DNA of 62,032 bases from Plantago elongata (GCA_036897095.1 JAYMSP010000270.1:1-62032); one strand, 5' to 3'; positions 1 to 12,774 are shown, counted from the stretch's first letter. Numbers and translations: made by a program. The notes: generated from the sequence alone by a model not told the origin.

Positions 1-37
1 TGAAATAACTATTTTTCCTATCTCTTATCACTCATCA

Positions 38-38
<1 letters not shown>

Positions 39-87
<49 letters not shown>
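39..87. repeat. (AT)n microsatellite
   Basis: An almost pure TA/AT dinucleotide run with one interruption near 69. Slippage-prone and possibly length-polymorphic. No function inferred. Confidence 0.9.
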
Positions 88-959
88 AAAGGAATTATAA
101 TTTAATAATACTTTTAAAAACTAACATTAATAAATTTTAATTTATTTATACTTCTAACCGATATGACAAAAGGACAAACATTAAGGATGAGATCTATGTG
201 AGATCAAGGTGATAAGTTTGAATTCAAGTAGAGTTGTTCTTGATCTCTAGGTAGCTAGTGACACTTAAAACTTTACTAACTGTACTCCCAGAAATGGGCA
301 CCTGTTTTGGACTTGCTATGAAACAAAGATTTTTCTGTACTAAAAGACACGTCTGGAATACGTGTGTGTATTTCTGGATCTTGTTTAATGGGGTATGCAT
401 GCACTGGGAGTTGGTTGAATGTCACATTTTCTTAAGCATCACCTTCCGGGAGATACCGTGTTTACGAAAGATGAGATTCAAATTACATATTTAAGTACAA
501 ATATTAACAGTTTATGTTTTACATGTATAATAATGTGTATGTGCAATGTACATAGCTAAGTACGATGTTTGTAACTAATCATTTTATTATAGTTGAATTA
601 CATGTAATGTATTTCGAGAACTGTTATTCATGAAAAGTTTGTGTTTTTTAAAAGCTAAAATATTGACATTGAGTTGAGACTTGAGACAGTCGATGACATA
701 AAATTTGGATAGAGATGCAATAACTCATCACATGGAAATTGGTGAACATTAAGTCAATAAAACAGTGTGATCACTTTGGATTTTGTTTTGCAAAAGGCAA
801 AAAGGGACATATGCTTCTTGTGATCCTCTGGTGAAGAAACTATGTGGCACTGTCTATGAAAAGTGAAATGCATGTACCAGGATTCTGAATGGAAGACCTA
901 ATTAGACCTGCATTATCCTAGGAGAGAAATCTTGAAGGTTGTGGAATTCTAGGGTCTTA

Positions 960-1352
960 CATTTTGTGACATTTTTGCCATATTGTAATGCAGTATGCTA
1001 GGAGTGTATACTTTAGATGCATGTGATTTCCTGCTTAAGTATACGATTTAAGATACTCGCGTATTAATTTCTAAGGTACAGGATCACACGAGTCATTTGA
1101 ATACTTGACGGAAGATAGTTTGTACTACTGTATATAAAGCCACACCCGGAACACATTTTGTAACATTCTTGTCAAATTGTAATGCAGTATGCTACATGTG
1201 TATACTTTAAACGTATGTGATTTCGTGCTTAAGCATACAGTAATTAAAATGCTCACGTGTTAATGTTTTGGAGTACAGGATCACACATGAGTGATTTTGA
1301 TAGGTACGGGGATGGAGGATATTTTGTACTACCCGTGTCTAAAGACACAACT
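960..1352. repeat. Two tandem copies of a ~194-bp unit
   Basis: Copy 1 starts at 960 and copy 2 at 1154. Both open with CATTTTGT and share, in order, TTGTAATGCAGTATGCTA, GTGTATACTTTA, TGTGATTTC, GCTTAAG and ACAGGATCACAC. They are diverged by substitutions and small indels, so the duplication is not recent. No open reading frame crosses it. Confidence 0.75.
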
Positions 1353-1422
1353 GGAAATTTTGTTTAGACGCAAAATAGCCTTAGCCAAACTTCAAGGGGT
1401 TGTTTGACGTGGGTTTAAAATC

Positions 1423-1553
1423 GGTCCATTTGGCTCGACGAACGTTGATTTGGACTAAAATACAATTCAAATACCCCATTTCAATTCCATTCCAAACACA
1501 ATTTCACCAAATTCCATTCAAATGCCCATTCAAATTTTATACCAATCCGCCCC
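1423..1553 (+). mobile_element. MITE fragment, family shared with 22.7 and 57.0 kb
   Basis: This stretch resembles 22699-22829 and the reverse complement of 56998-57134. All share GTCCATTTGGCTCGA-like sequence, GATTTGG followed by CTAAAATACA, and ACCCCATTTCAATTCCATTC. Short length, no coding capacity and dispersal through the window indicate a non-autonomous DNA element. Its own ends are poorly preserved. Confidence 0.6.
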
Positions 1554-3591
1554 AAATTTATCAGCATTCTAGTTCCAAAACTTTTTTAAGTGCACTTCCA
1601 GACATTGTCCCTGTTTATATACATTTGTTAGATTTCATGAATGGATTATTATTATTATTCTGGTGCTAAACGTCTAAATGGGAATTTCATTTTGAATTGT
1701 CTATCCAAATTGAACGTGTAAAAGTTCACTATGAAAATAGAAGCATCTAGTTTATTATTTCCTCCTTCCAGAACAAGGTTATTGTTTTGGCTTCATTGGC
1801 GTCCCAAACAAAGGACATGGTTTCAATTTTACTAAATTCTTAGCCCCAACCATCAATATCTCATAGAAACCCAAAAACCTAAACAAAACCATCCGCAGTT
1901 TGCAACTGTGACGACTGAAAATGCATCACGAACGTACAAACAACTAGATCTCGACATAGTTCCAATGTAATCTAGTTAATTCGTAAAGTTCAGGATACAA
2001 GACGGTATTTTGTACTTGAATTGATGTGTGAGAAAACTTATTCGCGTGAGTGCATCTTTAGCGCATTGGTGGAAATTAAGATAACATTTCTTATTTAACA
2101 CACATGTTTCTACTTTGTTGTTGTAGAAAACTTGCTAGCTAATTGGGCGTTGTTAACTTGTTGCTCACCTCCTTTCCATGCATGTTCAAGTAGGTATCTT
2201 GTTGTCTCTGAGGACACACACAAACCAACACTTTGCTGATGTTTTTTGTTATGGTGAGGCAACAGTGAAGCGTTCTCTAAAGGATAACATAGTAATTGCA
2301 GTGTCATTCATTGGAAGCTTTCTATTTTAGAAAGTTAGTTGAAGTTGGTTATAACTAGAAGGTGGTTATTTAGTTAGCAACCTATTTATACTAAAGGGCT
2401 TGCACTTTGTGACTCACTTATTCATTTCTTCTCTTCTCGATACTGTACATTAAAACATCTATTGAAACTTGTTCCTTTCCTTTTTCCCTGGTGATATGCA
2501 CAAAATAAAGACTTGTACTGTTACACTATCAGCAGACGCAAGCAAGCTCTGTGTACCTCAAGAGGCTGGGTCGAATGCGACTGTTTTGCGCAGATAGTAT
2601 AGATAAACTTCCAACATTGCGCAATTATATTGCAAGACATATACTAGCATAACTAGGTGTAGCTGTGTTGATGGTCCGGCTTGGATGTACGCAATGGTGG
2701 GGATGGTGGATCGGAAAATGGAGTATGCGCTGTTTATGTTCAGCCAGGCATGAAAGCTTCCTGATCTCCTGTCTGTGCTGGTAACTTATGGTCATAATTA
2801 ATCAGCTTCCAAGTATATGATCTTATATGTATTCTTGTTTGCATTGTCCAGACTTCTTCATTTTCCAGGTCATCAACTTATTCTAGATCATAGTTCAGAC
2901 TTCAGACAGAAAGTAACTTAGCCAACAACTATCTCTTTTCTGTACAGATTACAGAACATGCCCTTCTCTGCTTATCTCACACTTTACCAGGACCAAGTCA
3001 ACATACATATTGAGCTATAGACTAATTCTTTCTCTAATCCTGTTCACTGCACATTTCAGATAACTGAGATTCACAATCGAAACAAAAGCATACGACATAA
3101 CTGTTGCGCATCTTTGGCGCATCTACCCTGATTGACGCAATAAAGAAGCTACTTTTGCGCATTTTTAGCGCATCTTGTCTTTAATCGGTTGAAACATGGA
3201 TTCTCATTATCTTCAGATTCAATTCACTTACATGTCTGAAGATGAATGAGATAAACTAACTAGCAATCATTTCATAAAATGTTCAAAACTACGATAAACG
3301 ATGATACACAATGGTTGCTTCAATAGTCATGATAATTAGAGCTCAATACTAGCACTTGTGCAAAATGAGTTCATAGTTATATAAAGATGTTACATGATAA
3401 TTTACATGAACAAGATCTTTGTTATCTATATTTACTTTGCTACAAAACCTGTATATTACAACTCAATCCTAGCAGATAAGCTAGAGTTCAGAACCAAAAT
3501 CCTAAGTTTTTTTGGAGCTATCTTCTTCAACAACATAACATTCAGAATCTGACATTGATGTAGAAGTATTATTAAGATTTACAGGCATTTT

Positions 3592-6500
3592 CTATGACCC
3601 GGTGCCATCTCGGCATATGCGCAAGGCTGCCCTTATCTCCTTCAACATCTCTTGTATTCTGATACCTTTCCTGCAAATTAAGATAATAGCATTTCACATG
3701 TTGTGCTTGTAAGTTGTAACTGGACGAATAATTTTACTCTGGCTTCTTCGTGAAATTATAGGTAATAGTAAGTTATTAACAAACTTACAGAACGCTAACA
3801 CCCACAACTGCAAGTGGCCGCGGATATTCTTCAATTTCCTTCACCTTCCGTTCCTCAGAGGAACCACTGGCTTGGCCTTCATCACTTGGCACAGATAAAG
3901 TACTCCCCAAGTCTATTGTATCACTTCCTATCCTTGATATTTCTTCAGTTAATTGTGGAAGTCTTTCCATAACCTGTTGGAGAGATCGCAACGTTAATTT
4001 CTAGCTAATACGTATAAAATATTATCAAGGACTTGACTAACGGACAAAGAAGAGGATTGTGTGAATGCATCATACCCTAGGAAGGTCCATTTTATTTAGA
4101 ACTACAATGTATGGTCTTTCAAGGTAATCTGGGTTGTACATACGCAACTCCTGCAATGTTAACATCAATATGGTGGTTCAGTAGTTATAGATAAAAACAC
4201 AACATTCATCAATGCGTCTGCTGAACTCACAAGTAGCAGACGTAACGTAAATTCACTTTCAATGACTTGTATATTATAAAATAAGAATCCAAACAACAAT
4301 AAATATGGCTTATATCATGATCCAGAGAAGAATAAGAATACCTCTTTCACTGTCCTGTAGTCACCCACAGGATCCTCTGCAGCAGCATCAACGACATGAA
4401 CTAACACCCTAGTCCTTCTAAGATGCCTTAAGAAGTTCCTACCAAGTCCCTACAGGAGGACACAATCATGTGCAAAGTACACAAGTATCAATTCAGAACA
4501 ATATATATACAAGAAACAAGGACATAATCTTGAAACCAAGAACACTGGTGAAAGAAAAGAGTAACAAGTAAAAGTTACCTTACCAAGATGAGCACCTTCA
4601 ATGAGACCTGGCAAATCTGCTAATGTTGCCTCAGATGAAAACTGCCCAGGACCAAGGCTGGGGTCACCATCTAGGCGTCCTAAGTTTGGCATCAAAGTTG
4701 TAAATGGATAATCAGCTATGTCAGGCTTTGCAAGCGTAATTGCACCCAGTAGTGTAGACTTTCCAGCATTTGGGAGTCCCTGAAAATCAGCGACAAGTAT
4801 CTCAAATTTAAGTAATACAAACATTTTCTCCAAATTTCACATCAAACAAGGCAATGGGCATAATGACTGATGGAGCGCTTCAAGATTTACTTCCTATCAT
4901 AAAATCTGATCCAGATAAATAGCATGTCCTGAAATCCCAGAGCACAGCACCGTAATGCTGTACTCTATTAGAATAGTTCATTATGAAGATACTCCTCTAC
5001 ACAAATAGATTCTTCACAACCCAATTCTTTGATGCCTTAATTTCATCAGAAAACTAAGTATTTATGTATTACTTTGTAAAAATATAACAAACTACTGAAT
5101 ATCCCAAGATTTGAACTCGTCTAAACCAAAATTTCAATTGATCATGATCCACAGGTTTTAACTCAGTGACAAACCTAGAATATAGTAGGATTTTAACTCC
5201 CAAATATCTTGTTTGAGAGAGCATGGTATGCATCACATGGTACACCCATTAAAATATCAAAGATATCTCCAGAAATTCTCCAAGACTGTCAATAAGGTAA
5301 AAGTCACCCTCTCACGACCAACCTCGTACTAAAGTAAACCGTACTTATTTGTCTAAATTAACAAAAAGGTTAATTTTCTTAGTCATGCCGAGATCATAAA
5401 CAGGATTTCCCATCCAAAGAGTATTCAAACAATGGCACTACGCATTGGTATTTATCAAGTGAAACCAGAATTTAAGGGTGCATGGGTGGTAGTTTCTCTC
5501 CTTTTGGTCTGGACAACTAACTATGAACTTTCAGAATCTAACTTCAGCTGTACTTAAAAGGACAAATATGCATTGAGCTTTAAAGAAGTAAGAAAGCTTA
5601 CAACTAAACCAACATCAGCAACAACTCTTAGAATCAATTGCAGGCTGACCTCCTCTCCAGACTGACCAAGAGTTAAAACCTGAAATGCAAGCATGCGAAT
5701 AATTAATGAGAAAGGAAAAGGATGTCTGTACTTGTTGCCACTTGACCTCTAGAACATAATTAGAATCATAACCACATTTCAGTTGGGCGAAATCAGCACT
5801 ACTAGTATGCCAAGACCATTCGAGATATCGGATCAGTCTCTCAGCAACAAAAGTATGTAAGAATTGCTAGGCTGATTGAAAACTGATATCACAGCAGACC
5901 TTTCAAAGTAAAGAAACAATCTAGTAATTATCATAAGTAAAAAATTAAAAAGGAGGAAGAGGAGATAGCAAGTCTCTGCAAGTCATAAATACAAACAAGC
6001 TCTTACTGTTTCAGGTGGAATGATTTGAGTATATATATATCCACATAATTCCGAGTCGTGTATACTGTTTTCATAGTCTATGTTTGTGGATATTTGGCAT
6101 CCTGGGGTGTGACTTGTGGTTCATCTACAGTATGTGTTATATATCTCCTTTTTATTTCCCATATTCATATGATATACACCTTATGCCCAAGCCACATTCA
6201 AACAAAAATACCACTCACGTTCATCTTTTTTATCATTGATTTCTTATATGCAGCATGGCGTGTATTTAAAACTACACCAATCAAGTGCCATGCAAATTGC
6301 AAGGGCACTGTGTTTGAACCATTAGTTTCCATTATAAACCATAGATGCAGTTACGCTTACACGAGGATAGTACAACATAGCTGGTCCATGCAGGTCAAAC
6401 TCAAGTACACCCAGAGGTATACACAGACAACTAAACCAAGATTCAATAATTACCTTGTCACTGTTATCCCTCATCACATTTGTCGTTAAAGCCATCACAT

Positions 6501-7976
6501 CCTTTTTCCTGTTCTCGGGCATTTCCACTAAGCTAATCTGCCAGTAATAAAGAGTTACATGATCAAAGACAGTAAAGGGAATTCCATAGAATAGAAAGAG
6601 CTGCAAGTAACGCGCACTGGTAGTCTGTAAGAGAATCCTTTGCATAACAAGAAACACAACAGATGAATGCACTCCTCGAGTTCATAGTTAGTTATCACTT
6701 ATTACTTCACATGTGATTTGGTATAGTTATAGAGATTGCATGCAAACATCGAGATATGGTCAACAAAAAATATAAATCCTTACCCCTCCTTGCCCACCCC
6801 TTGCAACTACAACTTGATCACCTGGACGAGCTAAGTCAGCAAGAAGCTTCCCTCTTTTCTGTTTCACAACAGTACCTACATATCAGAAAGAAACCATATG
6901 GACTTAGAATATAAGTACAGTACTATACAAGATATAGGTGTCAGAGGAAAGTGTATATGCTCTACATCAGCAATGCCAAATAAACAAGCTACGCAAACTG
7001 ACAATATAATCAGTAAGTGTAGTTTAACAAACCTAAAGGTACTGGAATACGCAATGCTGGTGCAGCAAGTCCACTATGCACCTGAGAAGATAAAGTACCC
7101 ATTGCATCAACATTCCCACCACGTTTTGCACTGAATCGACTCAGACTATGAAACTCCAGTAACGTATCCTTGCTCTCATCTGCGTAAATCACAATATCAC
7201 CACCATGCCCACCAACAGGTAGGATCACCGACCCATCAAAATCCCTCTTATAAGAACCCCTCTTCTTGACTTTATCTTTATCAAATTTCCCATGTGACTT
7301 AGAAGCAGCCTTCTGGCTTGGCATGTTAAGAACAGCACCATGACCTCCATCCCCTGCACGAACCGTAATAATCACCTCATCGAAGTATTTGTGCTTCTCT
7401 TTCACCAAAGCCTCAGGGGATGGGGTTGGTTGTTTCTTGACTTTAGCAACTAAACATTTAAGCTCAAAACGGCGTGCAATCACTTTTTTACTCGAACTGT
7501 ATGCAAAATTCTTTTGAGGTCAGAATGTAACAGTAGAAAACAGGTTATCTAATACTATAACTGAAACAAATTAGCCACGGAAACAATTTGTTGATTGAAA
7601 TACTTATCTCACGTCAATAGCCCATGATAGAGCTCAGATAGGATAAAGTTCCAACAGACATTTAGCAAGACAAGTTTTTTATTTTCTTCACAAACAAGTA
7701 CAAATTAGAAATCAAGATGATATTTTTCGATTACGAAATGAACAGAAACGAGAGGAATTGATTATTAACAGCCCCATTGGCTACTTTCACACAAAATCAT
7801 GAATTGAAAAAGCAAGAATTTGAATGTTGAGTTGATAAGAGTAAAATTGCGTACCCGTATTGTGGAAAAGGGAGAAACGAGAAGGGTATGAAAGAGGCAG
7901 AAGAAGGTTTGTTATCAGATGGCGGCAAGTTGAGTTTTGCAGGTGAAGTGTAGTGTTGAGGAATCCATTTCAGCAT
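3592..7976 (-). CDS. OBGC: Plastid Obg-type GTPase (OBGC family)
   Basis: Ten exons read on the minus strand: 7976-7855, 7496-7033, 6875-6784, 6537-6454, 5679-5602, 4779-4579, 4449-4342, 4150-4076, 3973-3789 and 3670-3592. They join in phase to 495 residues. Residues 1-60 are S/P-rich and basic, like a transit peptide. A glycine-rich Obg fold follows, with [10 protein letters not shown] and VGGHGGD. The G domain has the P-loop GLPNAGKST (281-289), DLPG (335-338) and NKMD (402-405). Plant plastid Obg proteins act in ribosome biogenesis and chloroplast development. This protein is much shorter than the roughly 680-residue Arabidopsis ObgC because of its short N-terminus, so it may be the OBGC2-like paralogue. 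The C-terminus stops soon after the G domain, with no TGS domain. The ATG chosen is the first in frame in exon 1. Confidence 0.93.
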
Positions 7977-9754
7977 TTTGATGTGTTTGAGAGCTCAACT
8001 GTTAATTGCTCATGGATAGAGAGTTAGCAGGAAAACCGGCTTCTTATTTATCTGACCGCTCCATTTTCCCATTACAACCAAAGTTACGTTCAGTAAAAAT
8101 AAATTATCCAGGGACCAGGATAAACATTTAGATTATGTTATTATTAAACTTAAAAATCATTTCTACAAAATGAACAATGAAATGTTAATAAAATTCTCAT
8201 CTTATAAATAGTTTATCGGACGAACGAGTATCGGTTGCACGTCATTTTAAACTTTTGTTATGGAGACTTGAAGAAATCTATCATCTCATAAGCATATTAT
8301 TGGTTATGATTTGCGAATCATTCTGTAGGTAAGAAGAAAAACTATGTATTTGTAGCAGATGAGAGCAAATCGAATTTCGTGAGGATTTGAATGTACAGAT
8401 TGATATACTTCCGCATCCGTTACACAGCCTAATCATAAAAGACGAGTTCTGGCATGAAATTGTTTCCTTTACATGGTAAATCACATGAGCCCGTTAGCTA
8501 ATAAGAGCAGAGCCTTGCAATTAACAACTTTTCAGCAGTCCAAGGCAGATAATGACAATTTTTACACGTAAAATCTGAGAAGTAATACGGAGTACCTAAG
8601 ATCTGAGAACCATTTGCCCAAGCAAGAAGATACTGGAGAGTAAAGTGCCAAGCAACTATTAAGTTAACGCAGGACACAAGAATAAAATCTATGACTTCAA
8701 TACAATATAAGCAGGAACTCGAACTGAGGTCTGAGGGGGGAGATCACAACTCACAAGCAAAATTCTACTTATCAATACCATTATCCAACCGAAGCAGAAC
8801 AGCATATGATTATAGACAGAAGCGTAACTTCCGCATTCCTACATGCAGCGGCGGCAAATTCTACCCAGCTAGTTTTTAGCAAGCATGCTTCGTTTCTGGA
8901 ACCTATACATGCAGCGGCGGCAAATTCTACCCAGCTAGTTTTTAGCAAGCATGCTTCGTTTCTGGAACCTAGGCAAACGGAAGGTATGTCTCATCAAATG
9001 TTCTCCTCTTCACTAGTATGATAGATAGCGAAGAACATGTCTACCTTCTTAGTAGTTACACTTAATCCAACAACGCCAATCTGCCAAAGCTCTACCAGTA
9101 TGATAACTGTTCAGCTATATTTCAGCACTGGGGACCTAATGCTATATATCTCCTCACACACAAAAGAACATACAAAATACACCTCAACCAGCCACACAAC
9201 ATCCCGTCTGTATATTATGGGCAGAAATAGCAAATCATTATCTAGAACGACAACTCTAAGTAGAAGAGGTGCCCTGTTTGAATTCAGTAATACTCCGAAC
9301 CTCCTTGTCTCTATGCAAAGAAAAACCAGTCATCATATAAATATACAATTGCATTCATCCTCATTTACATCTAGTGAGTTGCACCCTTTGAAAGTACATA
9401 AACATCCATCAAGAATGCACTCTTTCTTTAGCTTTCCAGTGACTAAAATTAGACCTGCATTATCCTAATATGAGAAAACTAAAAGCTCTAGTCTTTAGAA
9501 TCAGCGTAATAGCAACAAACACATGCAATGATGCAACCAGCATTACTATAAGAGCAGGCAATCGATAGAAAGCCCCGAATACGAATCCTACTAACTAATA
9601 TTCATTTAAGCATGAAGGTGATATCATTCATTGATTCAGCATTAGCCAACAAAATGTACACATTACCATGCAAAATATCGATCATGCTCTTATACCTTTA
9701 CTGTACCAAGTTACAACCACAATATTTGATCACAAACTAGGTATAACATTCCCA
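7977..9754. other. Intergenic between the Obg and LON-domain genes
   Basis: This contains the Obg promoter side (from 7977 upward) and the 3' flank of the LON-domain gene (below 9755). Apart from the 66-bp tandem duplication at 8841-8972, nothing recognisable was found. The open frames here carry no family motif. Confidence 0.55.
8841..8972. repeat. Near-perfect 66-bp tandem duplication
   Basis: Two head-to-tail copies, 8841-8906 and 8907-8972, begin ACATGCAGCGGCGGCAAATT and differ by about one base, at the last position (ACCTAT versus ACCTAG). The near identity implies a recent event. The period is a multiple of three, so an open frame runs through both copies, but I see no gene there. Confidence 0.93.
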
Positions 9755-10594
9755 TTACTGCGACGAAGAGGACGGAAACACGTCCTTAACCGCAGACGCG
9801 GCCGTTAAATAGTTCAATGTATTCCTCAACGTCTCCTTCTCCCTCTTCAACCTCATCGCAGTATCCTCCAATTCCAGCAGTGCCTGCTGCTCCCTGGGCG
9901 CCCCTTCGAACGTACTCCCCACGAAAAACGAAAAGGGCGTCGGAAACATATTTCTCCTCAAATCCTGCACCTCCTTCTCTGGCTTCCCATTCAACCTATT
10001 CGACAACCTAATGACATCCCTCATATGCACCTCCACCTCCCCCGCCAGCGAGTCCAGATCCTCATCCACATTCTCCGCTGGCCTATCCTCCAGCCAATTC
10101 ACCTGCGCCACCAGATAGGGTTTCGTCCGTACCAATTTGGTGACACGAAATCGCTCCTGACCTTTGCAGATTAGGAAGAATCGATCGTCCACGAGTCGCT
10201 CGTGCTTGATTACCTCGCCGACGCAGCCGACGTCGGCGGTGCCGGTGGCGGAGTCGGAGTAGATGACACCGAATCGGAGGTCGGTCTGGAGGAGAGTGTG
10301 CATCATGATTCGGTAGCGGAACTCGAAGATTTGGAGGGGGAGGATAGCGCCGGGGAAGAGGACGAGAGGGAGGGGGAAGAGGGGGAGCTCGATTAGGTCG
10401 TCGGATTTGGGGGAGTTGGTGTGGTGTTTCTCGGAGAAGGAGGAGGCGGAGCATTGGATGGGTTTACGGCGGTGGTGGAAGGGGGATTTGGGGGAGAAGG
10501 AGAGTTTGGGGGTGAAGAGGTAGGTGGTGGGGTTTAAGGGGGTTTTGAGTGAGGAGGAGGAGGAGGGGGAGTGGAGGAGCTGAGGTAGAGCCAT
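9755..10594 (-). CDS. LON substrate-binding (LON-N) domain protein, plastid
   Basis: An intronless gene of 279 residues. The first ~58 residues are S/P/T-rich with basic residues and few acidic ones, which suggests a chloroplast transit peptide. From about residue 68 the LON-N/PUA-like domain begins with LPLFPLPLVLFPGAILPLQI and FEFRYRIM, and continues with a typical cereblon/Lon N-terminal pattern (GEVIKHE, KGQERFRV, PYLVAQV). The C-terminal region is helical and ends with a serine run. There is no AAA+ or Ser-Lys protease domain, so it is not an active Lon protease. It matches in size and layout the small Arabidopsis proteins annotated as ATP-dependent protease La (LON) domain. The function of that group is poorly known; adaptor or substrate binding is inference. 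Confidence 0.93.
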   Translation of the reverse strand: MALPQLLHSPSSSSSLKTPLNPTTYLFTPKLSFSPKSPFHHRRKPIQCSASSFSEKHHTNSPKSDDLIELPLFPLPLVLFPGAILPLQIFEFRYRIMMHTLLQTDLRFGVIYSDSATGTADVGCVGEVIKHERLVDDRFFLICKGQERFRVTKLVRTKPYLVAQVNWLEDRPAENVDEDLDSLAGEVEVHMRDVIRLSNRLNGKPEKEVQDLRRNMFPTPFSFFVGSTFEGAPREQQALLELEDTAMRLKREKETLRNTLNYLTAASAVKDVFPSSSSQ

Positions 10595-11172
10595 GGTGGT
10601 GGAGTGGAGTGGAGGAGAGGGAAAGGGAGGTTCAGAAAAGGGGAATGATGAGCATTGAAGATGATATGAAATGATTATTGTAATGGAATAATGGTGAGGT
10701 TCATTTTTGTGGACTGGAAAATTAGGGGTGGTGTGTTAATTGGGGTTTAAGGCCTTCATAATCATCATCAACAATGCCTGTGGATCATATCGGATTATGT
10801 GGTCGTACTACTTTCCACGTTCCTTTTTCTCTCCTTCATCTTTTACTATCATATATATCACTTCACACTTCAGACGACTCTTCAAATTTATCACACTCTA
10901 TACTCTATACTGTATGTATACTGCTTCACACAAACTTATCAAAACCCAAAAACTGGATCCAATCGGATTCAAAGTTTTGATCTAAACCTAAACATCGGTT
11001 CGATTCAATTCAGTTCAATACAAAAATTGAAAAAAAATTCAGTAAAATAGAACTAAAAATAAAATATAATGTATTGATAAGATAACTTACATAACATATT
11101 AACACTTGAGAGTAGAGACCCTTAGTCTTCCTTGGCCACAAGGGCTGAAGAACACATCAGATGGAGCTTGGT

Positions 11173-12145
11173 GGGAAAAAAAATTCGAAAAAAATACCTT
11201 AAGTTGTGACATTTTCGAAAAAAAATATATTTAATTGTTACTGTCCGATTTTGTTACCTTAAATTGACATTGTGTTCAATTTGTAGTACCTCGTGACACG
11301 TGCTAGCTTAATTGTCACGTGTCACATTGAAAAATATAGAAAAACGGTGGACTTAAATGTGAATACGATTGTATTTATTAATTGCAAATAGATCAAAGTT
11401 TTAACAGTATTACTAAATTACACATATAAAACTATATCTTTATTGAAAATAATTTATAAAAAAATAAAGAATAAATTTTTTCATGGATAAATTCTTCTGC
11501 CGTCGTAGAGCTTCCAAATTCGACAACTTGGGTATTCTATCGAGGATGAATCACTTACAAAATTGAAAAACACAATTGAAATGTTTATTGTAGCAAAGTG
11601 CGTTTTTGAATTTTTAAATCTTTTTATTTATTTTATATGTGATAAAATGTGAAATTTTTTTTATATTTTTGAATTATTTTAAACAATTTATACACATAAA
11701 TTACGAGAGAGTGACACGTGTCCCACCTTTTTTATAATTTAATTGAATATATTTATTTTTCATATATACAAATTTAATTTAAAATTATAATTTATAATTT
11801 TTCTGAATTTTATACATTTTTCTTATAATTTGAAATCAATTTTCACCTCTTTCTTCTTTCTTTTAATCTTATTTTATGTTGATTTTACAAAATAGGGTTG
11901 ATTTATAATAATTGAAAGTTATGTGGTGAAATTTAAAATTGTTAAAATTTATTTTATTTGCGATTTCACCCATCAAAATTTTAACTTTCAAATTGATACG
12001 TGTCATTTAATTAAGCTGTCACATGTCATGGAGTTATTAAAATTGGACACAATAACAACTTAAAGTACCAAAATTGAGCAGTAACAATGAAATGTACCTT
12101 TTTCAAAAATGTCACAATTTAAGGTACCTTTTTCGAGTTTTTCCC
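11173..12145. mobile_element. Mutator-like non-autonomous element with long inverted ends
   Basis: The left end (from GGGAAAAAAAATTCGAAA) and the right end (reverse complement from GGGAAAAACTCGAAAAAGG) stay alignable for about 150 bp, including TACCTTAA, TTGTGACATTTT, ATTGTTACTG and a GACACGTG-like block. The 9-bp flanks GAGCTTGGT (11164-11172) and GAACTTGGA (12146-12154) match at 7 of 9, as expected for an aged Mutator-type target duplication. There is no transposase frame inside. Several ACGTG cores lie in the arms (about 11290-11330, 11710 and 11997). Confidence 0.75.
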
Positions 12146-12662
12146 GAACTTGGAGTCTAAGAACTCTTTGTATGAGCATTCAAATATGGCAAAGAGCTTG
12201 TTGAGACTTGAGAGTTTACATATTATACGAGATAACTTTTTATTTTATTATTTTTTTTATTATGTACGAAGTAAAACTTATTATTTTTCCCAATCGTCCA
12301 TTCAACTCTAACGTACAATACATTCAAATAATAATCTTATCAACAATATTTCGTCCAACTTTTTATTAACAAACTAACTTGATTATCTTCTTTAACCAGC
12401 TAAATTATTTATCTTATCTAACACAGGTGTTAACCTAATTGGCGTTTTCGGCTAAGGCGTTAACTACCGAAGCCCACACGTGAATGACACAATTAAGTAC
12501 CAACCTGAGTTCACATTTTAGGACAGAAAACAAATAAAGGAATGAATTATTCACATCGTCATTGCGAATTTGCATTGTTCACATTGACTTTCTTGATGGC
12601 ATAGCCGTAATATCATTAACAGACATGGTTTTTTGGACATGAGAGACCGCCTTGCTTTCCGC

Positions 12663-12670
12663 TATATAAA
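12663..12670 (+). promoter_or_regulatory. TATA box of thioredoxin h
   Basis: TATATAAA about 110 bases upstream of the ATG at 12775. A start of transcription about 30 bases downstream would leave an 80-base leader, which is ordinary for a plant gene. Confidence 0.65.
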
Positions 12671-12774
12671 CACTGCCATGGACCTTCTTCTTCTATCCAG
12701 TCTGCTTATAACTAACGCAAAACAAACCTTCCATTCGACATTTTCAGCTACTCAGTTAAACCAACCAAACCAAA

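Larger units (their letters stand above)
1..3591. other. Intergenic, repeat-derived DNA
   Basis: No coding region with family resemblance or splice-consistent structure is visible here. It holds an AT microsatellite (39-87), a duplicated 194-bp unit (960-1352), a MITE fragment (1423-1553) and stretches rich in the word GCGCAT (about 2041-2070 and 3102-3178) that look like decayed repeat sequence. The 3' untranslated region of the Obg gene should end somewhere below position 3592. Confidence 0.6.
10595..12774. other. Shared upstream region of LON-domain and thioredoxin h genes
   Basis: The two flanking genes are divergent, so both promoters lie here. The middle is occupied by a ~1 kb Mutator-like element (11173-12145). 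The proximal thioredoxin promoter has a TATA box at 12663-12670. No coding region is visible. Confidence 0.7.

Noticed and set aside
258..494. 78-residue frame near the left edge
   Set aside because: No family similarity, no splice partners, cysteine/phenylalanine-rich composition typical of random AT-rich frames.
6058..6672. Long plus-strand frame with apparent membrane segments
   Set aside because: It lies across an intron and exon 4 of the Obg gene on the opposite strand; AT-rich intron sequence gives spurious hydrophobic runs.
10083..10454. Arg/Pro/Leu-rich minus-strand frame and acidic plus-strand frame (10202-10396) inside the LON-domain gene
   Set aside because: Both are shadows in other frames of the GC-rich single-exon gene. 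Their composition (R/P-rich; G/D/E-rich) is what frame-shifted coding DNA gives.
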